Shown: piece after piece, positions 1-11,105 of the stretch
How the letters are laid out: each line of letters opens with the position of its first letter
How positions within the stretch are numbered: the stretch's first letter is position 1
NCBI GenBank assembly: GCA_029204045.2
Contig: CM055076.1
Location: 27,668,832-27,732,831, forward strand
Reading direction: 5' to 3'
Length of the DNA: 64,000 nucleotides
DNA from: Tillandsia leiboldiana
Taxonomy: Eukaryota; Streptophyta; Magnoliopsida; Poales; Bromeliaceae
Notes under the pieces: model-generated
The model's database searches: none
What the model was told of the DNA's origin: nothing
The model's input: the letters and a program-made list of their open reading frames with translations, nothing else
Made by a program: the position numbers and the translations under genes

Positions 1-342
1 GGGGGCGTCGCAGACTCTCCCCGTTTAGGCCTGACGTTCTCATCAGTCCAAACACAGCCCAAACACACACACAACAGCCCAAAATCACCAAGCGATGTGA
101 GACTCGTCTCGCTAGCCCTGTCATCTAAATCTAGGCTCAGCTGAGACTCGCCGCACACTTTCGACTGGTTATTGGCTCTGATACCAAATGTAACGACCCG
201 GCCCACTAGCAATAATAATTCGCTGGGTTTAAACCACAATCTAAAATGTTTAAGCTCAGTTATTATTACTAGTGTCCAAGTCTCATATAAACCCAATCAT
301 AATTCCATCCACATCTGTTGTGGGACTATTAGAGGCGTCACA
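1..342 (-). mobile_element. TRIM (miniature LTR retrotransposon), left end cut by window
   Basis: The element lies on the minus strand. A 154-bp LTR (189-342) begins TGTAACGACCC and ends GGCGTCACA. It is preceded by the reverse complement of a tRNA-iMet primer binding site (ggctctgatacca, 174-186) and by a non-coding internal part of about 165 bp. Positions 4-12 match the outer end of the other LTR, next to a purine-rich tract read in reverse (ctctccccg). No coding capacity is present; the small ORF here is not a gene. Confidence 0.8.
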
Positions 343-837
343 ATTACTGTTATATTGACAATACGTTATACATTATCATTCAGCGAAATGAATTATAGGA
401 TCAGGGTTGATTGAAACAATCTTAAAAAATTCAAGCGAGAAATTGTTATAAATTAAAGTTAAAGAACTGCAATATGACACGTTTTAAAAATTTTAAAAAT
501 TTTAAAATACATAAATTATTATTGAATAATTTATTTTTATATTTAAACATATTCGAAACTTATCTGTTTGGTCAAAATTGTCGTATTGACCTTAATTTAA
601 TGCCTTCAAGATTACACATGGCTATGCAATTTTGGCTTTTACTCCTCCCCAAAAATAAAATAAAATAAAAAATATTTTTTTTATTATTTATTTATTTTTT
701 TGAGTATTAGGCGGCAACTTGATGCATAATCGAATTTGATGCATTATCCAAAACGCTGACACATGCAATAGTCCAAGTAACTAATACCAAAAAAAAAAAA
801 GGAAAAAGAAAAAAAAAATCTTACCATACATAGGTGA
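343..837. other. AT-rich spacer running into the dehydrin 1 upstream block
   Basis: No gene is seen. From about 705 the sequence (a 'gcggcaac..gatgcat..ccaaaacgctgacac' block) matches 4978-5040 and 7969-8035. It is therefore the start of the upstream region shared by the dehydrin copies. Confidence 0.5.
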
Positions 838-900
838 GTCACTCCCACACGTGTCACCCCCTCGTACGTGCACCCAGGCAGAGCCTCACACGTGCCCATC
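838..900 (+). promoter_or_regulatory. ABRE / G-box cluster of dehydrin 1
   Basis: Three ACGTG cores (849, 866, 890) lie within 45 bp, the first in the palindromic context ACACGTGTC. The same cluster with the same spacing lies upstream of dehydrin 2 (8093-8138). ACGTG cores are abscisic-acid response elements bound by bZIP factors, so ABA/drought induction is the expected mode; this is an inference. In this copy the cluster is about 1.3 kb from the ATG because later insertions separate it from the TATA box. Confidence 0.65.
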
Positions 901-999
901 CATCTTCACCCTTCACCACCGACTCCCATTAAAAAAAAAAATTTGTTTTCAAAAAAAAAAGAAAAAAAAAAAAAAAAAGCTAATTTTACAACCATCAAA

Positions 1000-1240
1000 T
1001 ATATATCTTACATTTTATTTATTCTGAAGTGGGATAAATTTTACTGATCATTTTAAAATAAACAGTAAAAAATTTTTACCTCACGATAGATAAAGTGTAC
1101 ATCGTACATCCGATTTCAGATGTACGATGTACATTTTATTTATTTTTAGTTGGAGATTTTTTTATTGGTCATTTCAAAACGGTCAGTAAAATTCATCCTA
1201 CCTCAGAATGGTAAAGTACACTCGATTAAAAAAATATTTA
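1000..1240. mobile_element. Fold-back MITE in the dehydrin 1 promoter
   Basis: The two halves are inverted around about 1110: a 'gtacatcgtacatc' stretch is answered by 'gatgtacgatgtac', and 'gggataaattttactgatca' is answered by a diverged inverse copy near 1170-1200. The sequence is related to palindromic elements at 5048, 8780 and 18920. No TSD was resolved. Confidence 0.5.
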
Positions 1241-2083
1241 TCCTCTTAAAAAAAAATTACTTAAGTCCCTGAACTTTGAGTAATCTTTCATTTTGGTCCT
1301 CGACCTGTTTGAAATAAAGCATCTATTTAGTTTTCAAACTCTCAAACATTATTTTATTTAAATTTTCTTTATAGTTAATGTTGGTTTAAAAAGTCAGTAT
1401 TCTGCTCAGTTGCAGGAGATCGGATTGGATCAAGTCACGTTCTAAATGACGCGAGGCTGAATTAAATTGAATGACATTCGAAATGATGTGAGACTGATTA
1501 TTCGTCTTCACTATATCTATATATTTTTAGTTATGAATTTTTTTAATAACTTAAATTTTTGAAATTAATAATTAACGCTAACGATTCGATAAGTGGTATT
1601 AAAATTTTAATTTTCATATGCTTCTAAAGAGGCCAGTATTCTACCTTATGGCGTAAGATTAGTTGAACTGAGTTATAATCGAAATTCGTGTACACTGTAT
1701 CGGCACGATTTAAATAAAAATATTATGTCCTATGACGGAAGGTTGGTTAGATCGAATCATAATCGAGATATGTAGTTATCGTGCCAGTAGACTTTAAGTA
1801 AGAGTACTATGTCTATACGTTTTAAATGAATCGATTGTATATTTCTAACCATTCGAAATTTTGAAATTAATAATTAGCGTCAATGATCCAACACTCAAAT
1901 TATTAATGTCACATTTCAATTCAGGGATCTAATTTTTACTCAAAAAAAAAAATTTCATTAATATATAATCAAAAGTATTTAGTAAATATAAAGTATATAA
2001 ATATACAGGACATAGTTGATAGACCGGGGGCCAAAATAAAATTAAGTGAAACTTCAGGGACTTTGTTGCAATTTTACAAACTC
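1241..2083. other. Non-coding insert-bearing part of the dehydrin 1 promoter
   Basis: The segment begins and ends with sequence also present just upstream of dehydrin 2 ('acttaagtccctgaactttg', then 'tgaaacttcaggga'). The middle (about 1385-1920) is absent there. It resembles the dispersed repeat at 11520-11840 and 18100-18530. No gene is seen. Confidence 0.45.
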
Positions 2084-2090
2084 TATAAAT
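2084..2090 (+). promoter_or_regulatory. TATA box of dehydrin 1
   Basis: TATAAAT lies 112 bp upstream of the ATG, in a block (ctctataaataagc..gaa/cgagcaccatatgcatcatcgaatc) conserved almost base for base in front of dehydrin 2. Confidence 0.7.
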
Positions 2091-2201
2091 AAGCACCTGA
2101 ACAAGCACCATATGCATCATCGAATCAAATATACACGGCTTAACTTTTGTGAGTTACAGTAATACGTAGTATTGTTTGTTGTTTGTTGTGATTGTACGAA
2201 A

Positions 2202-3685
2202 ATGGAGGGCGGTAACAAGGGAGGACACCATGTCGACGAGTACGGCAATCCGGTTCCGGCGGCGCATAGTACGACCGGCACCGGTGCTTATGGGACGACC
2301 GGCACCGGTGCCCACGGCACGACCGGCGTCGGACTTCACGGGCTGGATGCGACGCACCCGCACGGGGGAGTGCCGGCGGCGGCCGCGGGCCACCGCCGCT
2401 CCGGCAGCAGCTCCAGCTCCAGCTCGGTATGTAATCGAAATACCGAACTTTTAAATATTTTTATTTTTAGAATACACTATGATCCCGTTTGGTAATAGAA
2501 TAAGACAGAACTAGTTATTCCAGAAATAAATATAAAGTATGATCCCGTTTGGTAATAGGATAAGACAGAACTAGTTATTTCAGAAATAAATATAAAGTAT
2601 GAAATTAGTGTAAAAAAATATCTGGAATAGTTTTAGGGATAAGAGATTTTGTGTTTGATATAAGAATGAAGAATAAGAAAAATAAAAAATTTTAATTAGG
2701 ATAAATTATTTTTTAATCCTCAAATTTTATTATGTAATAATAAGGTGAAAATAGTGTCTCGATAGACGAGAAAATGTATTTAAGAAAAATGTCGGAATAA
2801 GCTATACCAATTAATTTCTGATGTGCTTGAAAGAATAAGATGATATTTCTTCTATTTTCGGTTTTATATCGAATCCAAACGGACCGTATAAAAAAATTAA
2901 TATTTAATTTTATATATATATTTAATTAAAAGCGTCGTCTTAATATAGTTTAGCGTTATATTTGAAATTATCGATTAAAACGTCAGCAAATAAAAAATCA
3001 TTATGTATATAATGATATTTATGTCAAACGTCCGTAAAATATATTCTAACGCTTAAAAGTGTTAGAATTTATGCTTTAAAATATTCTAAAATTTAAAATA
3101 ATAATAAATTTTGTAATTTAATAAATTAATTTAATATAATAAAATATTTATATTATAATGTTTTTTGAAATGTTAGTATTTAATATACTATAAAAATATT
3201 TGAGAATTTTTTTTTCAAGCGCCATCTAAAAATATTTTTAAATTAAAATTATTTTATAGCGAAAATTCAATGTTACAGTAGTCCCATAGTTTACTTTAGC
3301 TGATTTATTTTTTTTTTAAAAATTATTTAAAAATTTTATAGTAAATAATAAAAAAAATATATAGTGAAAATAAAATTAAATAAAATTAGAAGCTTGCTAA
3401 TTTATTATTATCTAAAAAAATTTAATAAAAAATTTATTTTGTTTTTATTTTTGAATAATTTACGAACAGTCGGAGGATGACGGGCTCGGAGGGAGGAGGA
3501 AGAAGGGCGTAAAGGAGAAGATCAAGGAGAAGTTGCCCGGCGGCCACAAGACCGGCTACGACGGCCAGACTGCACCGACCGACGACGACTGGGCCGGCCG
3601 ACGACGGCGGAAGGCGGCCACGAGAAGAAGGGCGTGGTGGGGAAGATCAAGGAGAAGCTGCCTGGAGGCCATTAAATTTCAATGA
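2202..3685 (+). pseudogene. Dehydrin 1 (YSK type), frameshifted in exon 2
   Basis: Exon 1 is 2202-2426 (75 codons). Its Y-segment VDEYGNP lies at about residues 11-17, followed by a Gly/Thr/His-rich linker and a run of seven serines (S-segment) at the donor (GTATGT). Exon 2 starts at 3470 after ACAG and encodes SEDDG and one K-segment core (EKIKEKLPGG). The linker then shifts frame: the second K-segment, readable from 3610 to the stop at 3673-3675, is two bases out of phase. The reading frame instead ends at 3683-3685 with an Arg/Trp-rich tail, about 146 aa in total. Dehydrins are disordered, hydrophilic proteins that protect membranes and enzymes during desiccation, and K-segments form the lipid-binding helix. 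Losing one of two K-segments may leave a partly working YSK1-like protein, so pseudogene status is likely but not proven; a sequencing error could also explain it. Confidence 0.8.
2470..2892. mobile_element. Tourist-like MITE in dehydrin 1 intron
   Basis: The ends CCCGTTTGG and CCAAACGG match the family also seen at 7133, 11106, 20879 and 22968. The first 60 bp or so are tandemly duplicated (2478-2537 and 2538-2597). The intron remainder (2893-3469) is AT-rich and resembles a degraded copy of the CACTA-like MITE at 4417. Confidence 0.6.
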
Positions 3686-4416
3686 TAATTACTGCATGGT
3701 TTTTAAGTGTCTCAGTTTGAGTGTGTGTGTGTGTGCGCGTGTGTGTGTGTGTGTGTGTGTTTGCTTTGTATGAGAATAAAAGAGAGTGCGCATGGGTGGG
3801 TCTATAAATATATATATATATATACTCTCTATGTATGTTGTTAATTATATGTGTTTAATTTGTGTTGTGTGTATGGGTCATGTAATATATGAACCTCTTC
3901 GTTTTTGGAGGGGGTGATTAATGGAGGATCAAATGATGCATGGTACAATTAAGAAATTGATTATGGATAAATTAAATTTTTATAACTAAAAATTTATCAA
4001 TTATGATAAGTATTCAAATCACAAAAAATCGATAAAACTCAAGAATGATAATTTCGTAACTATGGCAACCACACTAAATAGAAACTATTTGAATTCAAAT
4101 ATTGTATATTTATAGAATGTAATTGTGTAAATATTATAATTTCAAGAATAATGAGATTATATTTTGTATCTAATAATACTATATATTAAGTGTTGATTTT
4201 ATGCTCTTGAAGTAGTACAACAACTATTTTTTCATCAATTACGATTTTTTTTAGTGATAAATCACAGAGCTTTACTTAATTAAATTATAATTATGTTGAT
4301 TGATTGATTGTGCACTTTAATTTTTATAGGAATAGATCGATCTAGTTGAAATCACTTAAATAAATCACGAGATAAATGGTGACGATTGACCAAGATTTGT
4401 TCGTGTAGGAACCTTT
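3686..4416. other. Dehydrin 1 3' region and AT-rich spacer
   Basis: The 3' UTR-like sequence is shared with the other dehydrin copies and includes a GT microsatellite at about 3720-3760 and a short AT run at 3809-3824. No gene is seen from 3900 to 4416. Confidence 0.5.
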
Positions 4417-4829
4417 CACTATAAAAATAATAATAATAATAATAATTAATAATATTTAAAAATATTTTTTTAATATTTAATAATTTTTAAAAATATTTTA
4501 ATATAGTCTAGCAATATATTAAAATGTCGATAAATAAAGAGTCGCCATGTATATATATTGACGCTTATATCAAGCACCAGTAAAATATTTTCTAAAATTT
4601 TTTAAAATTCTAACACTTTAAATCGTCAAAAAATTAAAAAAAATAATAAAATTTATTATTTAATAAATTAATTTAATATAATAAAAATTTTATACGACGA
4701 TATTTTTTTGAAACGTCGATATTTACTATATTATAGAAATATTTGGTACGATTTTTTCAAACGGGTCTAAAAAATATTTTTATATTATTATTAATTATTA
4801 TTATTATTATTATTATTATTTTTATAGTG
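4417..4829. mobile_element. CACTA-type MITE
   Basis: The ends CACTATAAAA and TTTTATAGTG form perfect 10-bp terminal inverted repeats starting with CACTA, and the interior is AT-rich and non-coding. A clean 3-bp TSD is not visible (TTT versus GTT). Related sequence lies at 20365-20742 and 28140-28518, each ending in TTTATAGTG. Confidence 0.55.
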
Positions 4830-5047
4830 GTTGATACTTTTACCATATTAAGTTTTTTTTTTTTTAACTCTCTCTAGGGGATCTGATTGTCTTATTTTAT
4901 AATTTAATTTACTAAAATTCTGATAATTTATAAATATGAATATTTTTTTCTTGTATATTTGTCCTTTTTGGATTATTACGCGGCAACCGGAGTGTTTGAT
5001 GCATATCCAAAACGCTGACACAGTCAACAGTCCAACTAATTAACTTA

Positions 5048-5498
5048 TGGACAATGCTATCCATACATTTCAAAACGGGGTGTATGATACACACCCTATT
5101 CATCCAAGGGTGGGGCTTTCTCTATTGATCACTTCGATGTGATCAGTGAAATTTATCCTATCCTATAATGGGTGGGGTGTAAGTAGGGGTGTCAACGAGT
5201 CAAACACGAGCGATCTGGGGTCGGCTTGTGTTCGGCTCGTTTAATAAACGAGCCGACCACGAGCTGGCTCGTTTAAATATCGAGCTGAAAAATGCGGCTC
5301 GTGATCGGCTCGTTTATTAACGAGCCGAACACAAGCCGGCTCGCGAACAACAAGTTAGATTTTCATTCTCACTATTAGATATAAAATTTTAAAAAAATTT
5401 AATAATTAAAATCTTTATTTAATAATTAAAATTCATAAAAAAATATTTTTTTATATTATGTTGGTCTAAAATCTAAATAATAAAATTTACAAGAGTAA

Positions 5499-5566
<68 letters not shown>

Positions 5567-5799
5567 GTATTCGAGTTGTTATCAAGCTGAACACGAGCGA
5601 GCTGATCCCAGCTCGTGTTCGGCTTGTTTATTAAACGAGCTGAAAAATTCGGTTCGTGTTCGACTCGTTTACTAAACGAGTGATTCGATCTCGAGCTCAT
5701 TTCGAGCCGAACACAAGCTGGCTCACGAACAGCGAGCTGAATTGTCATCCCTAGGTGTAAGATGTACACCTCCAAGGAGGTGTACACTTATATATACTC
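5048..5799. mobile_element. Palindromic MITE, host of a nested hAT MITE
   Basis: TTAACTTA flanks it on both sides (5040-5047 and 5800-5807), an 8-bp TSD. Subterminal inverted motifs (gtgta..cacc) relate it to 8780-8945 and 18920-19095. The corresponding place upstream of dehydrin 2 (about 8032) has no insert. Confidence 0.6.
5184..5753. mobile_element. hAT-like MITE with internal AT microsatellite, copy 1
   Basis: It starts TAGGGGTGTCAACGAG and ends in the inverse (GTCATCCCTA), and is flanked by the perfect 8-bp TSD GGTGTAAG (5176-5183, 5754-5761). The two GC-richer arms are full of alternating 'ggctcgttta' and 'acgagccgaacacgag' motifs and surround an AT-rich core with an (AT)n tract at about 5502-5563. 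It is nested inside the MITE at 5048-5799. Confidence 0.85.
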
Positions 5800-5855
5800 T
5801 TAACTTATACCAAAAATGGAAAAAAAAAATATTACTCCTACATTGGTGAGCAATA

Positions 5856-6234
5856 TGCTGGGAGTGAAGGGGATTAGAAATTATTTTAGAGCACCTTTTA
5901 ATTTGTCTTAATAGTTTTATATTAAAATAATTTTGAAATAGTTTAGGATACATCATAATAAATTCATTAATATATTTAGTAGAGAAGAATTACATTGAGT
6001 TTTGATTAATGCACTACAACGGATAAAAAAAAAAGAGTAAATACGTAGGATCTTTTATGCGAGTGTAATTGGCTACTTGATATACGTTATAATGTGTATT
6101 TGGACTGACATTTATTTCGTTATTGGCTTGATAAGTTATTACTAGAGTAATTCATCATGACATACTAATTAGTAAGTGATTAAGAGAATAATCATTTGAT
6201 ACTTAAAGGAAGCTAGTAATCTCGTTTTTTATTT
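5856..6234. other. AT-rich spacer
   Basis: No gene, terminal repeat or microsatellite of note is seen. Confidence 0.4.
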
Positions 6235-6770
6235 TGTGACGCGTCACTTTCCAAGAGGTCATCCATTCTAGAACAATTCTAGCTCTAGCACGCTTAACTC
6301 TTATAACTTTTTGAATCTTGCTACCATCCAAAATGCTATAACCGGGTTAAGAGATTTAGTCATATTATATCATTTATATATAGGACTAATACAAATTTCA
6401 GAGCAGGCTTAAAGACACTCCCTAGTACCAGTCGATGTGAGACTCGTCTCGCTAGCCTTAGCCAACCTTGTAGGGAGCTGCACTCTACCTACAACAGTCA
6501 TTAGCCGGGGAGCCACGCTCTATCCGCTATATAACCCTGGCTGAGCCGAGACTCATCCCACATTTCCGGCTAGTGATTGGCTTCGATACCAACTGTGACG
6601 CCCCACTTCTCAAGGGGTCATCCATTCTAGAACTAGTTTAGCTCTAGCATGCTTAACTCTTATAGCCTCTTGGATCTTGTTATCATCCAAAATGTTATAG
6701 CCGAGTTAAGAGATTTAGTCATATTATATTATTTATATATATGACTAATACAAATTTCAGGAGTGTCACA
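6235..6770 (-). mobile_element. TRIM element, second subfamily
   Basis: Two LTRs (6235 to about 6405, and 6594-6770, 177 bp) both start TGTGACG and share about 85-90 % of bases; the right one ends TGTCACA. A diverged primer site in reverse (ggcttcgatacca, about 6579-6591) touches the right LTR, and a pyrimidine-rich tract follows the left one, so the element points to the minus strand. The flanks TATTT and TACTT may be a TSD with one change. The internal part is non-coding. Confidence 0.75.
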
Positions 6771-7132
6771 TACTTCCAAGCTAGCTGAGAATTTGAGATT
6801 GAAAGAATATAGTCAGATTGATTAGGACGGTAATAGAGATGAGCGGAATATGTGAAGAGCTCCAAATTTTATGGCAGGATACTATTAGATGGGTTATATT
6901 TTATTGGCATTAGAAATCCATCACCTCACGGCCGAATAATATTTCACAATTGAAACAATCTCTTTGGATTTTCTATCTACGCTTTCGAAATTTTGAAGTG
7001 TAGATGTAAAAGTTTTCGGGATTTGAAAAGTGGACATAAAAGAAAATTCTGGTAATTCTAATCATCCACACATCCGATTCCAAAGAGAGGACTCTAGTAA
7101 TCCTCTTCATATTAGATCTTAAGGGTCCGTTT

Positions 7133-7526
7133 GGATTCGGTATAGAATCGAAAATAGGAGAGATATTTTTTTTATTTTTTCAAACGCACCAGAAATTAAT
7201 CGGTATAACTTGTTCTGGTACAACTAGAATAAGTGAGAATTACTGTTCTCACTCTTTCCAACCACTCTCTTACTTTTTTCTTAAATACCCTTCCACGTCT
7301 ATCAAGGCACCATCTCTTACCTCATTATTATATAATAAAGTTTGAGAGCAAAAAGATAATTTACCTTAATTAAAACTCTTTATTTCTCTTATTCCGCATT
7401 CTCATACCAAATACCAAATCTCTTATTTCTGAAATCATCCCAAATATTTTTTTATACTAGTTTCGTACTTTATACTCTTACTCCTGAAATAGTTAATTTT
7501 TTTTTATTCCGTTACCAAACGGACCC
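7133..7526. mobile_element. Tourist-like (PIF/Harbinger) MITE
   Basis: The terminal inverted repeats are GGGTCCGTTTGG and CCAAACGGACCC, flanked by the 3-bp TSD TAA on both sides (7130-7132, 7527-7529). This is the best preserved member of the family in the window. Confidence 0.8.
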
Positions 7527-7890
7527 TAAAGATTCCAAGGAATCCGATTCCAAAGATTCCAAAAAGAACTCTAGTAGTATTCTTCAGATCGAAGAAGATG
7601 AGATATGTAAAAAATTTAAAAGTGTCAACGACAAGAACGGTCAATATAAGCTACGTACCCAATATGATTTTGATATTTAAATATATTGATTATCTAATTT
7701 GTAAATCTTCCTTATCCGTTAATTTTAATAATTTTAATATTTAAACATATTCAAAATATATTCCACTACCTTCCAATTCCAATAATCTTGATATTTTAGC
7801 ATATTCAAAATATATTTGTAAAATCAAAATGATCATATCCACCTAATTTTAATAACTTCTAGATTGCAATTTTGTCTTCTACTCTTTCCA

Positions 7891-7926
<36 letters not shown>

Positions 7927-7948
7927 TTATATATATATATATATATAT
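7527..7948. other. AT-rich spacer upstream of dehydrin 2
   Basis: No gene is seen. An imperfect AAT/TAA tract (about 7890-7925) and a short AT run (7928-7949) precede the conserved dehydrin upstream block. Confidence 0.4.
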
Positions 7949-8086
7949 TTGTCCTTTTTGGATTATTACGCGGCAACCGGAGTGTTTGATGCATATCCAA
8001 AACGCTGACACATTCAATGGTCCAACTAATTAATACCAAAAATAGAAAAAGAAAAAAAAAAAATTACCCCTACATATGTGAGTCAC

Positions 8087-8140
8087 TCCCACACGTGTCA
8101 CCCCCTCGTACGTGCACCCACGCATAGCCTCACACGTGCC
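8087..8140 (+). promoter_or_regulatory. ABRE / G-box cluster of dehydrin 2
   Basis: ACGTG cores lie at 8093, 8110 and 8134, the first in ACACGTGTC, about 370-420 bp upstream of the ATG. The TATA box TATAAAT is at 8388-8394. The compact layout (ABRE cluster, TATA, ATG within 430 bp) suggests an intact ABA-responsive promoter, unlike gene 1 where insertions intervene. Confidence 0.7.
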
Positions 8141-8177
8141 CATCCCCCTTTCCCCTCCCTAAGCAAACCCCCATTAA

Positions 8178-8212
<35 letters not shown>

Positions 8213-8511
8213 GGGTGATTTGCACTTAAGTCCCTGAACTTTGAGTCATCTTGCTTATTTCATTTAAATTTTCTTCCTAGTTAATTCATTAACGGTACAT
8301 TTCAAATCACAGGCCTTAATTTCTACTCAAAAATAAAAAATGAAAATCAGTGAAACTTCAGGGAGTTTGGTGCAATTTTACAAACTCTATAAATAAGCGC
8401 ATGAACGAGCACCATATGCATCATCGAATCAATATAGTAGTAGAAATAGTGGAGTGAGGGAGTGATATCTTTTAATCAAATTGTTTGTTGTTTGTTGTGA
8501 TTATACCAAAA

Positions 8512-10233
8512 ATGGATTACGGTAATCAGGGTGGGCGCCGTGTTGACGAATACGGAAATCCGATGACCGGTGCGTATAATGCGACCGGCGCTGGCGCCGG
8601 TGCTCACGGGATGACCGGCGTCGGTGCTCACGGGATGACCGGCGTCGCACCTCCCGGGACGGCGCACCCGCACGGGGGAATGGCGGATGCGAGTGGGCAG
8701 CTGAAGCCGGTGAGGGAGCACGGCCTCCGCCGCTCCGGCAGCGGCTCCAGCTCCAGCTCGGTATGTAATTCAATTGAGCTCTGCTACATGTGCATCCCAA
8801 ATGAGGTGTATATCTTATACCTAGCCCATCATAGAATGGATATTTACTCACTCGTTATTTCGAAATCACGAGTGTAATTCATCCCATCCTAGAATAGGTG
8901 GGGTGTAAGATGTACATCCCATTTAGGGTGTACATCTAATATTTTTCAATTCAATTATCTCGTAAAATTACTAAGCAATTGATACTTGTAAAATTTCTTC
9001 CGTTAGAACAAAACATTAGATGCTTCGAAAAATAAGAAACGTAGTCGGGAGATTTTGTTTGTCGAGGTCCGTTTTCTGCCCACGGTTTGAAATTCGTTTT
9101 GTACTTGACTGTGTTATTATTATTTTTTTTTTTTTTGACTAAATTATAAATTTTTTTTTTATAATATTTTGTTTTTTCACTTTACCTCCGTATTTTTTAA
9201 AAATTTATATTTTAGCTCCTCATAATTATCGAAATATGTATTTATTCCCGTCGTCACCATTCCGGAAGTGAATCGTCAATTTTTTTAAAAAATATTATTG
9301 GATATATCCAAAATATTATTTAAGAATGACAGAAAATAAACTAAAATTCATTCTCTCTCCAATATAAGATAAAGACATTTTCGTCAATTTACTTTCTCCG
9401 TTAACGCCGTTGTTTCTAAAAATAATTCGGTAATTACGAGCCGGCAAAATGTAGGCTTTTAAAAGACGGGACAAAGTAAAAAAGCGAAATATTACAGAAT
9501 TTTTTTTTTGTAATTTAACCTTTAATTTTTTTTTTTTGTCTTAAGCTAGGAGGTCTGGTTGTCTCAATTTTGTAGCTGGGTCCATTTTGACTAATTTTAT
9601 TTTTTAGATCAGATTATTTTATCGATCACCAACTAAATTTGAAAAATTTATTATTAGTTTAATTTAAAATTATAAAATATTTAATTTTAAAATATAAAAT
9701 TAATATTTTGTAAAAAAAATTAAAATTGAGAGAATTTTAATAAAATTATACAATATATATTCAAATAATTTAAAATTTAAAACTATATGATTTTTTAGAG
9801 TTATAAAGTTTTTTATTTGGACCAAAATCACAATTTAATTTATGAACTCCATAAAAAAAAATTATTTTTTATCCAAACAAACTCTAATAGAATGATAAAA
9901 TAAAATATAACGTAGATTAGAAGGTTAAAAATAAAATAAAAAATTTTAATAATAATAATGACAGTTAGAAGTAGGGGCGTCAACGAGCCGAACACGAGCG
10001 AGCTGGGGTCGGCTCGTGTTCGTGGTTCGTTTAAATATCGAGCTGAAAAATTCGGCTCGTATTCGGTTTATTTATTAACGAGCCGAACACGAGCTGACTC
10101 GCGAACAATAAGTTTGATTTTTATTCCTACCTTATTGTTACTATTAAGTGTAAAGTTAAAAAAAATTAAAATATTAAAATTTTAATTTAATAATTAAAAT
10201 TCATAAAAAATTGATGGTCTAAAATTTAAATAG

Positions 10234-10321
<88 letters not shown>

Positions 10322-10794
10322 GAACGGTTATCGAGCTATCCCAGCTCGTGTTTGGCTCGTTTATTAAACGAGCTGAAAAATTCGGCTCGTGGTCGGCTCG
10401 TTTAGTAAACGAGCGATTCGATCTCGAACTTATTTCAAACCGAACACGAGCTGACTTACGAACAACGAACTGAATTGTCACTCTTACTCAGAAATAAGAA
10501 CAAAATTAAATAAAATTAAATATCTGCTAATTTATTTTTAATTTTATTTTATTTTATTTTTGAATAATTTACGAACAACAGTCGGAGGACGACGGGATGG
10601 GAGGGAGGAGGAAGAAGGGCATAAAGGAGAAGATCAAGGAGAAGTTGCCCGGCGGCCACAAGACGGAGGACGAGCACCTCTACGCCGGTCATGCTGGACC
10701 GACGACGACTATGCCGCCGACTATGGCGGAAGGCGGCCATGAGAAGAAGGGCATAATGGAGAAGATCAAGGAGAAGCTGCCTGGAAGCCATTAA
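8512..10794 (+). CDS. Dehydrin 2, YSK2 type, two exons, intact
   Basis: Exon 1 is 8512-8760 (83 codons) and exon 2 is 10582-10794 (70 codons plus stop), with a phase-0 GT-AG intron of 1821 bp; the protein is 153 aa. One Y-segment (VDEYGNP, residues 11-17) is followed by repeated Gly/Met/Thr linkers (GAHGMTGV twice), an Arg-Arg-Ser-Gly stretch and the serine tract split by the intron. Then come SEDDG and two K-segments (cores EKIKEKLPGG and EKIKEKLPGS) separated by a Thr/Pro-rich linker. The protein lacks Cys and Trp, as is usual for dehydrins. The intron position inside the S-segment is typical of YSKn genes. An upstream in-frame ATG (8485) is less likely than the one giving MDYGNQGG, which matches gene 1. 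The intron holds a palindromic MITE, a decayed MULE-like MITE and a hAT-like MITE. Expected role: cytosolic or nuclear desiccation protectant. Confidence 0.92.
8780..8945. mobile_element. Palindromic MITE in dehydrin 2 intron
   Basis: 'acatgtgcatccc..atgaggtgtat' at the left is mirrored by 'gatgtacatcccatttagggtgtacatc' at the right. It is the same family as 18920-19095 and 5048-5799. No clear TSD. Confidence 0.5.
9128..9545. mobile_element. Decayed MULE-like MITE in dehydrin 2 intron
   Basis: It is a diverged copy of the element at 35793-36188: the same order of motifs (acctccgta.., ccgtcgtcacc, ctctctccaatataa, ctccgttaacg, ttcggtaattacgag, aaaagcga) and ends near gactaaatta and gtaatttaacc. 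Its TSD is eroded. Confidence 0.55.
9972..10486. mobile_element. hAT-like MITE with internal AT microsatellite, copy 2
   Basis: It starts TAGGGGCGTCAACGAG and ends GTCACTCTTA, with an (AT)n core at about 10231-10318. The TSD is degraded. The same insertion is present at the same intron position in dehydrin copy 3 (21779-22326), so it predates the duplication. Confidence 0.8.
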
Positions 10795-10918
10795 ATTTCA
10801 ATAATAAATAATGCATGGTTTTTTAAGTGTCTCAGTTAGAGTATGTGTGTGTTTGTGTGTGTGTGTGTTTTTGCTTTGTATGAGAATAAATTAAAGAGTA
10901 GTGTGTGCATGGGTGGGT

Positions 10919-10952
<34 letters not shown>

Positions 10953-11105
10953 TCACTTATTGTTGCTATATGTGTTTAATTTGTTTTCTTTGCGTTGTGT
11001 TGTGTTTATGGGTCATGTAATATTTGATCCTCTTTGTTCTTTGATGGGGTAATAATTTAATTACATAGCTTTTGCTTAAACTGTGTTGATTGATTGTGCA
11101 CTTTT

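Larger units (their letters stand above)
4950..5855 (+). promoter_or_regulatory. Relic dehydrin upstream region, split by nested MITEs
   Basis: 4950-5047 plus 5808-5855 match 7949-8085 upstream of dehydrin 2 ('ggattattacgcggcaaccgg', 'ccaaaacgctgacac', 'taccaaaaatggaaaa'). The match stops just short of where the ABRE cluster would be, and no dehydrin exon follows. It looks like the remains of a further duplicated dehydrin locus. Confidence 0.6.

Noticed and set aside
172..414. Small ORFs repeated at 172, 36950, 58244, 58543 and 59986 with similar peptides
   Set aside because: They are translations of the TRIM LTR, whose similarity reflects the repeat and not a protein.
2176..2454. 92-aa Arg/Ala-rich ORF overlapping dehydrin 1 exon 1
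   Set aside because: A shadow frame of the GC-rich exon; the VDEYGNP frame is the real one.
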